Source of the DNA: Faecalibacter macacae
GTDB lineage: Bacteria; Bacteroidota; Bacteroidia; Flavobacteriales; Weeksellaceae
Assembly: GCF_003687725.1 (NCBI RefSeq)
Contig: NZ_RDOJ01000002.1
Coordinates: 63,249-127,248 of the forward strand
DNA length: 64,000 nt
Direction of reading: 5' to 3'
Shown: in pieces, positions 38,074 to 45,717 of the stretch
How the letters are laid out: the number at the start of each line of letters is the position of its first letter
How positions within the stretch are numbered: position 1 is the first letter of the stretch
Program-made: the position numbers and the translations under genes
The notes under the pieces: generated by a model
Told to the model about the DNA's origin: nothing
Databases searched by the model: none
What the model saw: the letters and a program-made list of their open reading frames with translations, nothing else

Positions 38074-38712
38074 TTGAATTTAGAAGAACTTAAATATATA
38101 TTATCGGAATCTGTTGAAGAATTACCAGGTTGGGATTCTCACGAAAAACTTTCTCCACCTTACAGAGAAAAGTACGATATTGAAATGATTAAACGTACTA
38201 ATCCTCGTGTAGCATCGGTAATGATTTTATTATTCGAAAATGAATTAGGAGATATCGAATTTCCTGTAACTATGCGTGTTTCTTATGATGGCGCACATTC
38301 TAATCAATTTTCTTTACCAGGAGGACAATTCGAAGAAACTGATATTTCTTTAGATTTAACAGCTGTAAGAGAAACTGTTGAAGAACTTGGTGTTTTTGAT
38401 GAAGATATCGAAGTAATAAAACAATTAACTGAAATTTTTATTCCACCAAGTAATTTCTTAGTATATCCATTCATTGCGATTCATCATGGCCAACCAAATT
38501 TTGTACCAGACGAAGCCGAAGTAGAATATGTAATTCCTTTAGATTTAGAAGCATTTTTAGATGCTGAGCCTGAATCTTTTATTAAAGAATTCTCTGGACA
38601 CAAAGTAGATATTCCTGGATATAATATTGGAGACGAAGAATACATTTGGGGAGCTACTGCAATGATTCTTGAAGAGTTTAAAGATGTTATAAAATATCAT
38701 CTTAATAATTAA
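38074..38712 (+). CDS. NUDIX hydrolase, CoA pyrophosphatase-like, TTG start
   Basis: A 212-residue NUDIX protein. The Nudix box reads GGQFEETDISLDLTAVRETVEELGV, with the key REtvEEl core, and is preceded by FSLPG. CoA pyrophosphatases of the NudL/YeaB group (UPF0035 signature region ahead of the box) fit best. They cleave CoA and acyl-CoA to 4'-phosphopantetheine and 3',5'-ADP. The start is TTG at 38074: the first in-frame ATG is about 40 codons in and would remove the conserved LSPPYREKY segment. It is followed 15 bp later by the acyltransferase gene, also with a TTG start. Confidence 0.8.
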   Translation: MNLEELKYILSESVEELPGWDSHEKLSPPYREKYDIEMIKRTNPRVASVMILLFENELGDIEFPVTMRVSYDGAHSNQFSLPGGQFEETDISLDLTAVRETVEELGVFDEDIEVIKQLTEIFIPPSNFLVYPFIAIHHGQPNFVPDEAEVEYVIPLDLEAFLDAEPESFIKEFSGHKVDIPGYNIGDEEYIWGATAMILEEFKDVIKYHLNN

Positions 38713-38727
38713 TTAAAAGCTTGAAAA

Positions 38728-39621
38728 TTGGCACAAAAATCAAATAAAAAATCCTTTTATAGAGACGCTTTCGGACATTTATATTTCCTAAAACGCTCTT
38801 TAATTTTCTTATTAGGATCTTTCACATATAACAGATATAACGGTTTCAATAAACTTAAAGTTTCTGGAACTGAAAAATTAGTTGATTTACCATCACAAAA
38901 CGTATTATTTGTATCAAATCATCAAACTTATTTTGCTGATGTTTTTGCAATGTATCACGTATTTTGTAGCGTAAAAAATGGTTTTATTGACACAATAAAA
39001 AACCCTGTTTATTTATTAAATCCAAAGATTGACTTTTACTACGTAGCTGCCGAAGAAACAATGAAAGACAATGTACTTACAAAGTTATTTGCTTACACTG
39101 GTGCTGTTACTGTAAAAAGAACTTGGCGTGCAAAAGGTCAAGACGTTAATCGTAAGGTTGATTTAAGAGAAGTAAATAACATCGATAAAGCATTACAAAA
39201 CGGTTGGGTTGTAACCTTTCCTCAAGGAACAACAAAAGCTTTTGCTCCTGGTCGTCGTGGTACTGCTCACTTAATTCGTAAAAATAATCCAATTGTTATT
39301 CCGGTTGTTATCGATGGTTTCCGTCGTGCATTCGATAAAAAAGGTTTAAAAATTAAGAAAAGAGGAATTAACGCAACAATGACATTTAAAGATCCTTTAA
39401 TTTTCGATTTTGAAAAAGAATCTTCAGATGAAATCATGAAAAGAATTATGGATTCGATAGAACAATCTCCAGAATTCAACAAAGTTCGTCCAATCGAAGA
39501 AATTTTAGAAAAAATTAAAAATAAATCTCTTGATGATTATTTAAATGAAGATGACGATTTTGACGAAGATGAAGAAATCGCAACTTTAAATGAATCGGAA
39601 AAAGAAAAAACACAAGAATAA
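38728..39621 (+). CDS. Lysophospholipid acyltransferase (PlsC family), TTG start
   Basis: A 297-residue PlsC-type acyltransferase. The HX5D-type catalytic motif appears as NHQTYFAD near residues 65-72. The second block is TFPQGTTKAFAPGRRG, replacing the usual FPEGTRS. One N-terminal hydrophobic segment (SLIFLLGSFTY) suggests membrane association. It should acylate lysophosphatidic acid or a related lipid. The C-terminal 40 residues are acidic and look disordered (DDDFDEDEE). The start codon is TTG at 38728. It lies in the CoA pyrophosphatase-acyltransferase-mpl run. Confidence 0.85.
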   Translation: MAQKSNKKSFYRDAFGHLYFLKRSLIFLLGSFTYNRYNGFNKLKVSGTEKLVDLPSQNVLFVSNHQTYFADVFAMYHVFCSVKNGFIDTIKNPVYLLNPKIDFYYVAAEETMKDNVLTKLFAYTGAVTVKRTWRAKGQDVNRKVDLREVNNIDKALQNGWVVTFPQGTTKAFAPGRRGTAHLIRKNNPIVIPVVIDGFRRAFDKKGLKIKKRGINATMTFKDPLIFDFEKESSDEIMKRIMDSIEQSPEFNKVRPIEEILEKIKNKSLDDYLNEDDDFDEDEEIATLNESEKEKTQE

Positions 39622-39641
39622 TTTCCACCGCTTTTATACAA

Positions 39642-40994
39642 ATGAAAAAAGTACATTTTATTGCAATTGGTGGTAGCGCAATGCACAATTTAGCAATTGC
39701 CTTACACGAAAAAGGATACCAAGTAACAGGATCTGATGATGCTATTTTTGAACCTTCTAAAACTCGTTTAGAACAACGTGGTATTTTACCAAATGAGTTA
39801 GGTTGGTTTCCAGAAAAAATTACTGAAGATTTAGATGCTGTAATTTTAGGAATGCACGCACATGCTGACAATCCTGAAATGTTACGTGCGCAAGAATTAG
39901 GAATTAAAATTTATTCGTATCCAGAATATTTATACGAACAATCAAAAGATAAAACGCGTGTAGTAATTGGTGGTTCTCATGGAAAAACTACAATTACATC
40001 AATGGTTTTACACTGTTTACACTACCACGGAATCGATGTTGACTACATGGTTGGTGCACAATTAGAAGGATTTGATGTAATGGTTAAATTAACCGAGGAT
40101 AACGAATTTATGATTATGGAAGGTGATGAATATTTATCATCAGCCTTAGATCGTCGTTCAAAATTCTTATTATATCAGCCAAATATTGCTTTAATTTCTG
40201 GAATTGCTTGGGATCATATTAACGTTTTCCCTACGTTTAATTCTTACAAAGAACAATTTTCTAAATTTATAGATAGTATTGTAAACGGTGGAGCTTTAAT
40301 TTACAACGAAACTGATACTGAAGTTGTAAATGTTGTAGAAAATACTGAACGTGCATTAAAGAAATTCTCATACAATATTCCAGCTCATTCTATAGACAAC
40401 GGAATTACCTATTTAGAAACAGAAGAAGGCCCAATTCCATTAGAAGTTTTTGGTGATCACAACTTAATGAATCTAGAAGGTGCTCGTGCAATTTGTAAAC
40501 AATTAGGTATGATGGATGATGATTTTAACGAAGCAATCCAATCTTTTAAAGGAGCTTCAAAACGATTAGAATTAATCAATCGTACAAAGGATTTTGTTGC
40601 GTATAAAGATTTTGCACACGCACCAAGTAAAGTTACTTCTGTTACTAACGCAGTTAAAGCACAATACAAGGAAAAAGAAGTTGTTGGATGTTTAGAAATC
40701 CACACCTACTCTTCTTTAAATCCTGAATTTTTAGTTCAGTACAAAGGAGCATTAGATAAAGCAGATATCAAGATTGTAAATTACGATCCTGAAGCTTTAA
40801 AAATTAAACGAATGGAAATGATTTCGCCTGAAGATATTAAAAAAGCTTTTGGAGATGATTCTATTTTAGTTTTCACTTCTTCAGAAGAATTAAAGAACTA
40901 CATTGAAACTTTAGATAAAACGAATAAAGTATTTTTAATGATGAGTTCTGGAAGTTTCGGAGGAACTAATTTAAACGAATTATTCAAAGGATAA
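39642..40994 (+). CDS. mpl: UDP-MurNAc:L-Ala-gamma-D-Glu-meso-Dap ligase (murein peptide recycling)
   Basis: A 450-residue Mur-ligase family enzyme. The N terminus HFIAIGGSAMHNLAIAL is of the MurC type, the ATP-binding loop is GGSHGKTTITS near residues 108-118, and GDEYLSSALDRRSKF is in the middle domain. Lineage homologues are annotated as Mpl or peptidoglycan synthetase. Mpl re-attaches recovered tripeptide to UDP-MurNAc in the cytosol. It follows the acyltransferase gene by 20 bp, so it is likely in the same operon, and ends before a terminator. Confidence 0.9.
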   Translation: MKKVHFIAIGGSAMHNLAIALHEKGYQVTGSDDAIFEPSKTRLEQRGILPNELGWFPEKITEDLDAVILGMHAHADNPEMLRAQELGIKIYSYPEYLYEQSKDKTRVVIGGSHGKTTITSMVLHCLHYHGIDVDYMVGAQLEGFDVMVKLTEDNEFMIMEGDEYLSSALDRRSKFLLYQPNIALISGIAWDHINVFPTFNSYKEQFSKFIDSIVNGGALIYNETDTEVVNVVENTERALKKFSYNIPAHSIDNGITYLETEEGPIPLEVFGDHNLMNLEGARAICKQLGMMDDDFNEAIQSFKGASKRLELINRTKDFVAYKDFAHAPSKVTSVTNAVKAQYKEKEVVGCLEIHTYSSLNPEFLVQYKGALDKADIKIVNYDPEALKIKRMEMISPEDIKKAFGDDSILVFTSSEELKNYIETLDKTNKVFLMMSSGSFGGTNLNELFKG

Positions 40995-40999
40995 TATAT

Positions 41000-41035
41000 T
41001 TAGCGTAATCATGTTATTGATTACGCTATTTTTTT
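41000..41035 (+). terminator. Terminator after mpl
   Basis: TAGCGTAATCA/TGATTACGCTA stem with a six-base loop and T-tract. Confidence 0.9.
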
Positions 41036-41245
41036 GATTTGATGTTAAGCATTAAACTAATTGAAAATCAATTTATAGTATTTTCAAATTAATAATTTTC
41101 AGATGTATTTTTAAACTTTTATCAAAAAAATAATCAATTTATTGTTGTTAACTAAATTTTTTGATTATTTTAGATAATATTAAGAAATCAAGAAGAAAAT
41201 TAGTTAACTGGTTTTGTTTCACCTCTTAATCTAAATTGAAAGCGC

Positions 41246-41280
41246 AAAAAAAGCTGTAGGAAAATCCTGCAGCTTTTTTA
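41246..41280 (-). terminator. Terminator after the YceI gene
   Basis: AAAAAAGCTGCAGGA/TCCTACAGCTTTTTTT on the minus strand, with one G-T pair and a short loop. Confidence 0.85.
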
Positions 41281-41307
41281 TTTGTTCTATTTTATAATAC
41301 AAGAAAA

Positions 41308-41958
41308 TTATTTCCCAAACTCTTCCGAAAATTCAATTGACCCTTCAATTTCTACTTCAGACCACGTTTTAGTAACACCATCCGCTCCTTTGTGTAAATC
41401 TCCACAAGCTGTATTTAAAGCTTCTACAGCTGCGTTCGCATTAAAGTTAGCTAAATCTACAGTTGTGTTAATTGTAAATACGTTATTCTCAAATTTAGAA
41501 GCTACTTCGTATTCTTTAGATACATTATTTAATGTAAATGTAATGTACGTTTTTCCTCCTTTAAAGTTAATCACACCGTAAATGTCAGCTGTATTTTCCA
41601 TTGCACCGAATAAGATCATTTTCAGTTTCCCATCACGATCCTCAGCTCCAGAGTTAATAGACGACACAACTACTCTAACCTTAGCTCCTTCTAAAACTTG
41701 TTCTGGTGTTGTTCCTTCTTTTGTATCTGTCACTTGCACTGCATCAAAAGTTCCATTTACAGCTAATTTCTCTGTAGTTTTAAAACCAATCCATTTTACA
41801 ACAGAATTTTTTACTACTCCATCAACAATATCAGATGGCTCCTCCTGCGTTACAACAACTTCCTCTATTGGTTTGTTTACGTTTTCTTCTACTTTATTTT
41901 CTGTACAACTAAAAGTCGTTAAACAAACAACTCCTAATACTATCGCTATTTTTTTCAT
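41308..41958 (-). CDS. YceI-family lipoprotein
   Basis: A 216-residue predicted lipoprotein (lipobox TFSC, Cys18) with an acidic linker, then a YceI-like lipocalin fold (NSVVKWIGFKTTEKLAVNGTFDAV at the start). These beta-barrel proteins bind isoprenoid-like lipids. The ligand here is not known. An S/T/E-rich linker of about 25 residues sets the domain off the membrane. It is transcribed away from the small-peptide/mtnN unit. A weak TAACTTCG element lies upstream of its ATG on the minus strand. Confidence 0.82.
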   Translation of the reverse strand: MKKIAIVLGVVCLTTFSCTENKVEENVNKPIEEVVVTQEEPSDIVDGVVKNSVVKWIGFKTTEKLAVNGTFDAVQVTDTKEGTTPEQVLEGAKVRVVVSSINSGAEDRDGKLKMILFGAMENTADIYGVINFKGGKTYITFTLNNVSKEYEVASKFENNVFTINTTVDLANFNANAAVEALNTACGDLHKGADGVTKTWSEVEIEGSIEFSEEFGK

Positions 41959-42058
41959 ATCAATCTATAAGATGCACGAAGTTACAAATTGGCGAACTAA
42001 TGCGTGTATTGATTTTTATCAACTTATTGCTAAATAAATATTTTTAAAAAGAATCAAT

Positions 42059-42066
42059 TAACTTTG
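42059..42066 (+). promoter_or_regulatory. -7 element ahead of the small membrane peptide and mtnN
   Basis: An exact TAACTTTG followed by C. The ATG of the small frame is 5 nt further on, so the transcript would be nearly leaderless. The nearest upstream TTG is too far away (29-base spacer). Confidence 0.5.
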
Positions 42067-42070
42067 CAAC

Positions 42071-42169
42071 ATGATAAAACATATTTTAAACACTTTACTA
42101 ATTATCGTTTGTCTTCCTTTTATATTGATATATGAGGTGTACTGTTCTATCTATAAATACAGAAAATAA
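42071..42169 (+). CDS. Putative 32-residue membrane peptide upstream of mtnN
   Basis: ATG to TAA encodes 32 residues with a hydrophobic core (ILNTLLIIVCLPFILIY) and a basic tail (YKYRK), a typical single-helix membrane micropeptide. It sits directly after a good -7 box and 15 bp before mtnN on the same strand. Function unknown; no database check was possible. Confidence 0.5.
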   Translation: MIKHILNTLLIIVCLPFILIYEVYCSIYKYRK

Positions 42170-42184
42170 CTTTCAAATAAATTT

Positions 42185-42943
42185 ATGGCTCAACGCATTA
42201 TTGGTATAATGGGTGCACTTCCTGAAGAAATAAACGGAGTTGTAAACCTATTACAAAATAAAAAAGAACATCGTTTTGGTAAGCGTATTTACTATACAGG
42301 TACAATTAACAACCAAGATGTTGTCGTAGTATATTCTCGCATTGGCAAAGTTGCAGCAGCAGCTACAGTTTCTACATTAATCTTAAAATTTAATATTACT
42401 GAATTAATTTTCACTGGTGTTGCTGGCGGAATTGCTTCTGATTTAAAAATTGGTGATATTGTTTTAGGGACTGAATTAGTCCAACACGATATGGACGCTA
42501 CTCCTCTATTTCCTCAATTTGAAATTCCATTAATTGGAAAATCTCATTTCAAAACAGATTCAGAATTTTTGAAACTTGGAGAAAATTCAATTCAGCATAT
42601 TTTAGAAAATTCATATTTACATCAAGTAATCGACACAGAGGATTTGGATCAATTTAATATACATCATCCAAAATTACACTTAGGTTTAATCGCTTCTGGA
42701 GATCAATTTTTTAAAGATTCTGAACAAAAAAACAATCTATTAAGTAATTTACCTGACACAAAGTGTGTAGAGATGGAAGGAGCTGCTGTAGCGCAAGTAT
42801 GTTATGAATTCGGAATTCCTTTTATCGTGATTAGAACAATTTCAGACGAAGCAGATCAACACTCAACAATAGATTTTATGAAATTTACTGAAAAGATTTC
42901 AAATATCTATTCAATAGAGATAATCAAAAACATCATCAAATAA
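42185..42943 (+). CDS. mtnN: 5'-methylthioadenosine/S-adenosylhomocysteine nucleosidase
   Basis: A 252-residue nucleosidase that cleaves adenine from MTA, SAH and 5'-deoxyadenosine. Conserved blocks are GIMGALPEEINGV at the N terminus (catalytic Glu), FTGVAGGIASDLKIGDIV, and CVEMEGAAVAQVCYEFGIPF near the C terminus with RTISDEAD (catalytic Asp). It clears radical SAM by-products, so it supports enzymes such as the radical SAM protein at 18231, though unlinked. A strong T8 terminator follows. Confidence 0.95.
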   Translation: MAQRIIGIMGALPEEINGVVNLLQNKKEHRFGKRIYYTGTINNQDVVVVYSRIGKVAAAATVSTLILKFNITELIFTGVAGGIASDLKIGDIVLGTELVQHDMDATPLFPQFEIPLIGKSHFKTDSEFLKLGENSIQHILENSYLHQVIDTEDLDQFNIHHPKLHLGLIASGDQFFKDSEQKNNLLSNLPDTKCVEMEGAAVAQVCYEFGIPFIVIRTISDEADQHSTIDFMKFTEKISNIYSIEIIKNIIK

Positions 42944-42970
42944 AAAGTCCTTAAAAAAGGGCTTTTTTTT
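42942..42970 (+). terminator. Terminator after mtnN
   Basis: AAAAAGTCC/GGGCTTTTT stem with one G-T pair and T8. Confidence 0.8.
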
Positions 42971-43061
42971 CTTGATGCACACATTAATAATTTCTGGTTA
43001 AATCTTTCACAAGAACCGTAAAAGATAAAAAACAGAGAGTTTTTTAGTAAAATAAATAGAT

Positions 43062-43093
43062 AAAAAAAAGAAGTATAATAATTATACTTCTTT
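43062..43093 (-). terminator. Terminator of the tRNA array
   Basis: GAAGTATAA/TTATACTTC stem with a three-base loop. On the minus strand it is followed by a run of T. Confidence 0.8.
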
Positions 43094-43101
43094 AACTTAT
43101 G

Positions 43102-43175
43102 AGCCGATGGAGGGATTCGAACCCACGACCTGCTGATTACAAATCAGCTGCTCTGGCCAACTGAGCTACATCGGC
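43102..43175 (-). tRNA. tRNA-Thr (UGU), copy 1 by coordinate
   Basis: 74 nt on the minus strand. Acceptor GCCGATG/CATCGGC, anticodon loop TTGTAAT (TGT), T-loop GTTCGAATC. CCA not encoded. Confidence 0.97.
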
Positions 43176-43182
43176 AATTTAG

Positions 43183-43263
43183 TGGGGAGAGCAGGATTCG
43201 AACCTGCGAAGGTTACCCAACGGATTTACAGTCCGTCCTCGTTGGCCGCTTGAGTATCTCCCC
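43183..43263 (-). tRNA. tRNA-Tyr (GUA), copy 1 by coordinate
   Basis: 81 nt class II tRNA on the minus strand. Acceptor GGGGAGA/TCTCCCC, anticodon GTA within CTGTAAA, a variable arm, and discriminator A. Confidence 0.97.
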
Positions 43264-43294
43264 AATAAAATAATATTTTTCTTCAAAGAATTTG

Positions 43295-43368
43295 AGCCGA
43301 TGGAGGGATTCGAACCCACGACCTGCTGATTACAAATCAGCTGCTCTGGCCAACTGAGCTACATCGGC
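43295..43368 (-). tRNA. tRNA-Thr (UGU), copy 2
   Basis: Identical to the copy at 43102-43175, offset by exactly 193 bp. Confidence 0.97.
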
Positions 43369-43375
43369 AATTTAG

Positions 43376-43456
43376 TGGGGAGAGCAGGATTCGAACCTGC
43401 GAAGGTTACCCAACGGATTTACAGTCCGTCCTCGTTGGCCGCTTGAGTATCTCCCC
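43376..43456 (-). tRNA. tRNA-Tyr (GUA), copy 2
   Basis: Identical to the copy at 43183-43263, offset by 193 bp. Confidence 0.97.
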
Positions 43457-43487
43457 AATAAAATAATATTTTTCTTCAAAGAATTTG

Positions 43488-43561
43488 AGCCGATGGAGGG
43501 ATTCGAACCCACGACCTGCTGATTACAAATCAGCTGCTCTGGCCAACTGAGCTACATCGGC
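43488..43561 (-). tRNA. tRNA-Thr (UGU), copy 3
   Basis: Identical to the other Thr copies. The following spacer has one extra T. Confidence 0.97.
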
Positions 43562-43569
43562 AATTTTAG

Positions 43570-43650
43570 TGGGGAGAGCAGGATTCGAACCTGCGAAGGT
43601 TACCCAACGGATTTACAGTCCGTCCTCGTTGGCCGCTTGAGTATCTCCCC
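43570..43650 (-). tRNA. tRNA-Tyr (GUA), copy 3
   Basis: Identical Tyr tRNA. The spacer on its high-coordinate side differs from the other spacers. Confidence 0.97.
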
Positions 43651-43675
43651 GACTATTATTCTTTATTTTCTTTGG

Positions 43676-43749
43676 AGCCGATGGAGGGATTCGAACCCAC
43701 GACCTGCTGATTACAAATCAGCTGCTCTGGCCAACTGAGCTACATCGGC
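43676..43749 (-). tRNA. tRNA-Thr (UGU), copy 4
   Basis: First tRNA of the array in transcription order, identical to the other three Thr copies. Confidence 0.97.
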
Positions 43750-44039
43750 AAAAAAAATATTTGATTTTAATTTCAAATTCTGAAAGACGCTACGTTCGTG
43801 TGTTAAGCACTGTTGTATCTCTTTCGTGGTGCAATATTATGGCGAGAATTTGAATCTCGCAAATGTTTTCAAGAAAAAAAATAAACTTTTTTCAAAGTTT
43901 TTAGCATTTATTTTGATTATCAATTTTTTACATTTTAAAATAAATTAAACTTTTTTTTTCGATTAAAATGGAAAATTAGAGAAAACATAATATTTAGTTT
44001 ACAATAGAAGCATTATTTTTGTGAACTATTAAAACTTAA
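43750..44039. other. Region upstream of the tRNA array
   Basis: 290 bp. It holds a GC-richer patch at 43785-43860. On the minus strand, 43860-43841 folds as GCGAGA-TTCAAAT-TCTCGC, which has the stem and loop size of a tRNA T-arm but no matching acceptor or anticodon arm. A second weak hairpin GCAC/GTGC spans 43807-43832. The remainder is A/T-rich and presumably holds the array promoter, not pinned down. Confidence 0.5.
44014..44021 (+). promoter_or_regulatory. -7 element ahead of the Na/Pi cotransporter gene
   Basis: Exact TATTTTTG, 18 bp before the ATG. No TTG at -33. Confidence 0.45.
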
Positions 44040-45683
44040 ATGCACATTCTTATCCAAATATTACAGATTTTAGGAGCAATATCACTGTTTATTTTCGCCA
44101 TAAAATACCTTAGTGAGAATTTACAAGCGTTATCTGGATCTAATTTCAAGCGAACTTTAAACCAAATTACCTATAATAATACCTCATCTATCGTTGCAGG
44201 TACATTGTTTACAACAGCAATTCAGTCGTCATCAGCTGCTTCTGTATGTATTCTTGGTTTTATAAATGCTGGTTTAATTAATTTAAAAAAGGCTTTTGGA
44301 TTAATATTAGGTGCTAATATCGGAACCACTCTTACACTTTGGTTAGTTTACTTAGGTTTAAAGTTTGATTTTTTAATGATTGCTTTACCTTTATTATTTA
44401 TCTCATTACCTTTTTATCTATCCAAAATTAAATTCAGAAGAAAATTAGGTGGTATATTCTTTTCTTTAGCATTATTATTTATATCTATCCATTTTATAAA
44501 AGAATTTATTCCAGCCTTTGACGAAAGAATTATTCAACATTTAATTGTAGATCTACAGAATTTCGGAATTCTAACAAAGCTAATTTTTATATTAATAGGT
44601 TTATTACTTACCATTTTTGTTCATTTTTCTGCTGCTACAATTACAATAGCGATATTACTTGCTGAAAAAGGTTTACCGATTGAGTTGGCAGCAATGATGG
44701 TTTTAGGTGCTAACATCGGAACTACACTTACGGCACATTTAGTTGCTGTTATTGGGAATTATCAAACCAAGTTGGTTGCCTTATTTCACAGCTTCTTTAA
44801 TACAGTTTGTGCTGTTCTATTCTTCTTTATAGGAGGGATACTATTGAAACAAATCTCAAATTATACAGATAATATAAGTGTTACTATAATTACATTTGAT
44901 ATTATAGTTAATATAATAGGTGTTATTCTATTCTTTCCATTTATCAATAAAATCACATCTTATTCTCATCAATTATTAATGAAGAAAAAGATTACTACAG
45001 ATAAAAAAGTTGAATTCTTCTCTATTCCATTCGGAACAAATTCTGATTTATACAGAAACGAAGCGAATAAAAAAATGATTAATTTAGCCGGAACTGCTCG
45101 CCAAATTGTACATACTTTAGGCCGAATGATTACGGAAAGTGACGAAGATAAAATGATAATTTTCCGTGAAAGAATATATCAATTAGAAAAAGAAGGTGAT
45201 GATTTAGAAATTGAAGTAAACGATTTTATAAATGACATTTCAAGTCTTGATTTACCAAACGAAAATAGATTAGAGTTACACCAGTTAATTACACTTTCGC
45301 ACCACTTAGAAAGTGTTGGCGATATTGCAATTAAAATAGCCGTTATACACAGAAAACGAAGATTAACTAATAGTTACTTTACACCTAAAATGCGTGATTA
45401 TTTAGTTAGTTTACAATCAAGTTTAGACCAAGCCACAACTGTTTTAAATCAAAATTTGAACGATAATGATTTAGAATTATCAATCAAAGAAGCTGAAAAT
45501 ATCGAAAAAACAATCAATTCAACTTATAAAGACGCTGATAATAATTTATTAAGAACAATTGATAAAGAAAATCTAAATGCCCTAAGTGCGATGTATTATA
45601 AAGAATTAATACAACATTACGAGCAATTAGGAGATCATTTATATCGAGCAAATAAAACGATTGTAAAACTAAATCAGCAATAG
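44040..45683 (+). CDS. Na+/phosphate cotransporter with PhoU-like domain
   Basis: A 547-residue inner-membrane protein of the NptA/PF02690 family. Two Na/Pi repeats carry the QSSSAASV motif (near residue 62; TAIQSSSAA) and LGANIGTTLT twice (near 92 and 223). About eight membrane helices are followed by a cytosolic PhoU-like helical domain (about 340-547). It should import phosphate with sodium. It is single-gene, next to the tRNA array, with no pho-type operator visible. The LuxE-like gene follows 34 bp later with its own -7 box. Confidence 0.9.
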   Translation: MHILIQILQILGAISLFIFAIKYLSENLQALSGSNFKRTLNQITYNNTSSIVAGTLFTTAIQSSSAASVCILGFINAGLINLKKAFGLILGANIGTTLTLWLVYLGLKFDFLMIALPLLFISLPFYLSKIKFRRKLGGIFFSLALLFISIHFIKEFIPAFDERIIQHLIVDLQNFGILTKLIFILIGLLLTIFVHFSAATITIAILLAEKGLPIELAAMMVLGANIGTTLTAHLVAVIGNYQTKLVALFHSFFNTVCAVLFFFIGGILLKQISNYTDNISVTIITFDIIVNIIGVILFFPFINKITSYSHQLLMKKKITTDKKVEFFSIPFGTNSDLYRNEANKKMINLAGTARQIVHTLGRMITESDEDKMIIFRERIYQLEKEGDDLEIEVNDFINDISSLDLPNENRLELHQLITLSHHLESVGDIAIKIAVIHRKRRLTNSYFTPKMRDYLVSLQSSLDQATTVLNQNLNDNDLELSIKEAENIEKTINSTYKDADNNLLRTIDKENLNALSAMYYKELIQHYEQLGDHLYRANKTIVKLNQQ

Positions 45684-45705
45684 TTTTTAAATCCTGAAAT
45701 GTTTG

Positions 45706-45713
45706 TAATTTTG
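45706..45713 (+). promoter_or_regulatory. -7 element of the LuxE-like gene, nearly leaderless
   Basis: Exact TAATTTTG followed by C, ending 4 nt before the ATG at 45718, so transcription should start at or next to the start codon. No TTG at -33. Confidence 0.55.
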
Positions 45714-45717
45714 CTGC

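Larger units (their letters stand above)
40995..41307. other. Intergenic region with two terminators and interleaved inverted repeats
   Basis: Two terminators bracket about 210 bp. Within it AAAATAATCAA (41127-41137) pairs with TTGATTATTTT (41161-41171), and GTTAACTAA (41147-41155) pairs with TTAGTTAAC (41200-41208). The two pairs interleave in a pseudoknot-like order. No coding frame. Confidence 0.6.

Noticed and set aside
39515-39871. 118-codon minus-strand frame over the acyltransferase-mpl junction
   Set aside because: Antisense of two conserved genes, with no family features.
41582-42037. 151-codon plus-strand frame over the YceI gene
   Set aside because: It is an antisense shadow of a well-supported lipoprotein gene with a Thr/Ser-rich composition typical of such shadows.
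43102-43749. CRISPR-like array suggested by the 193-bp periodicity
   Set aside because: The repeated units are complete tRNA genes with cloverleaf structure, and the spacers are also repeated.
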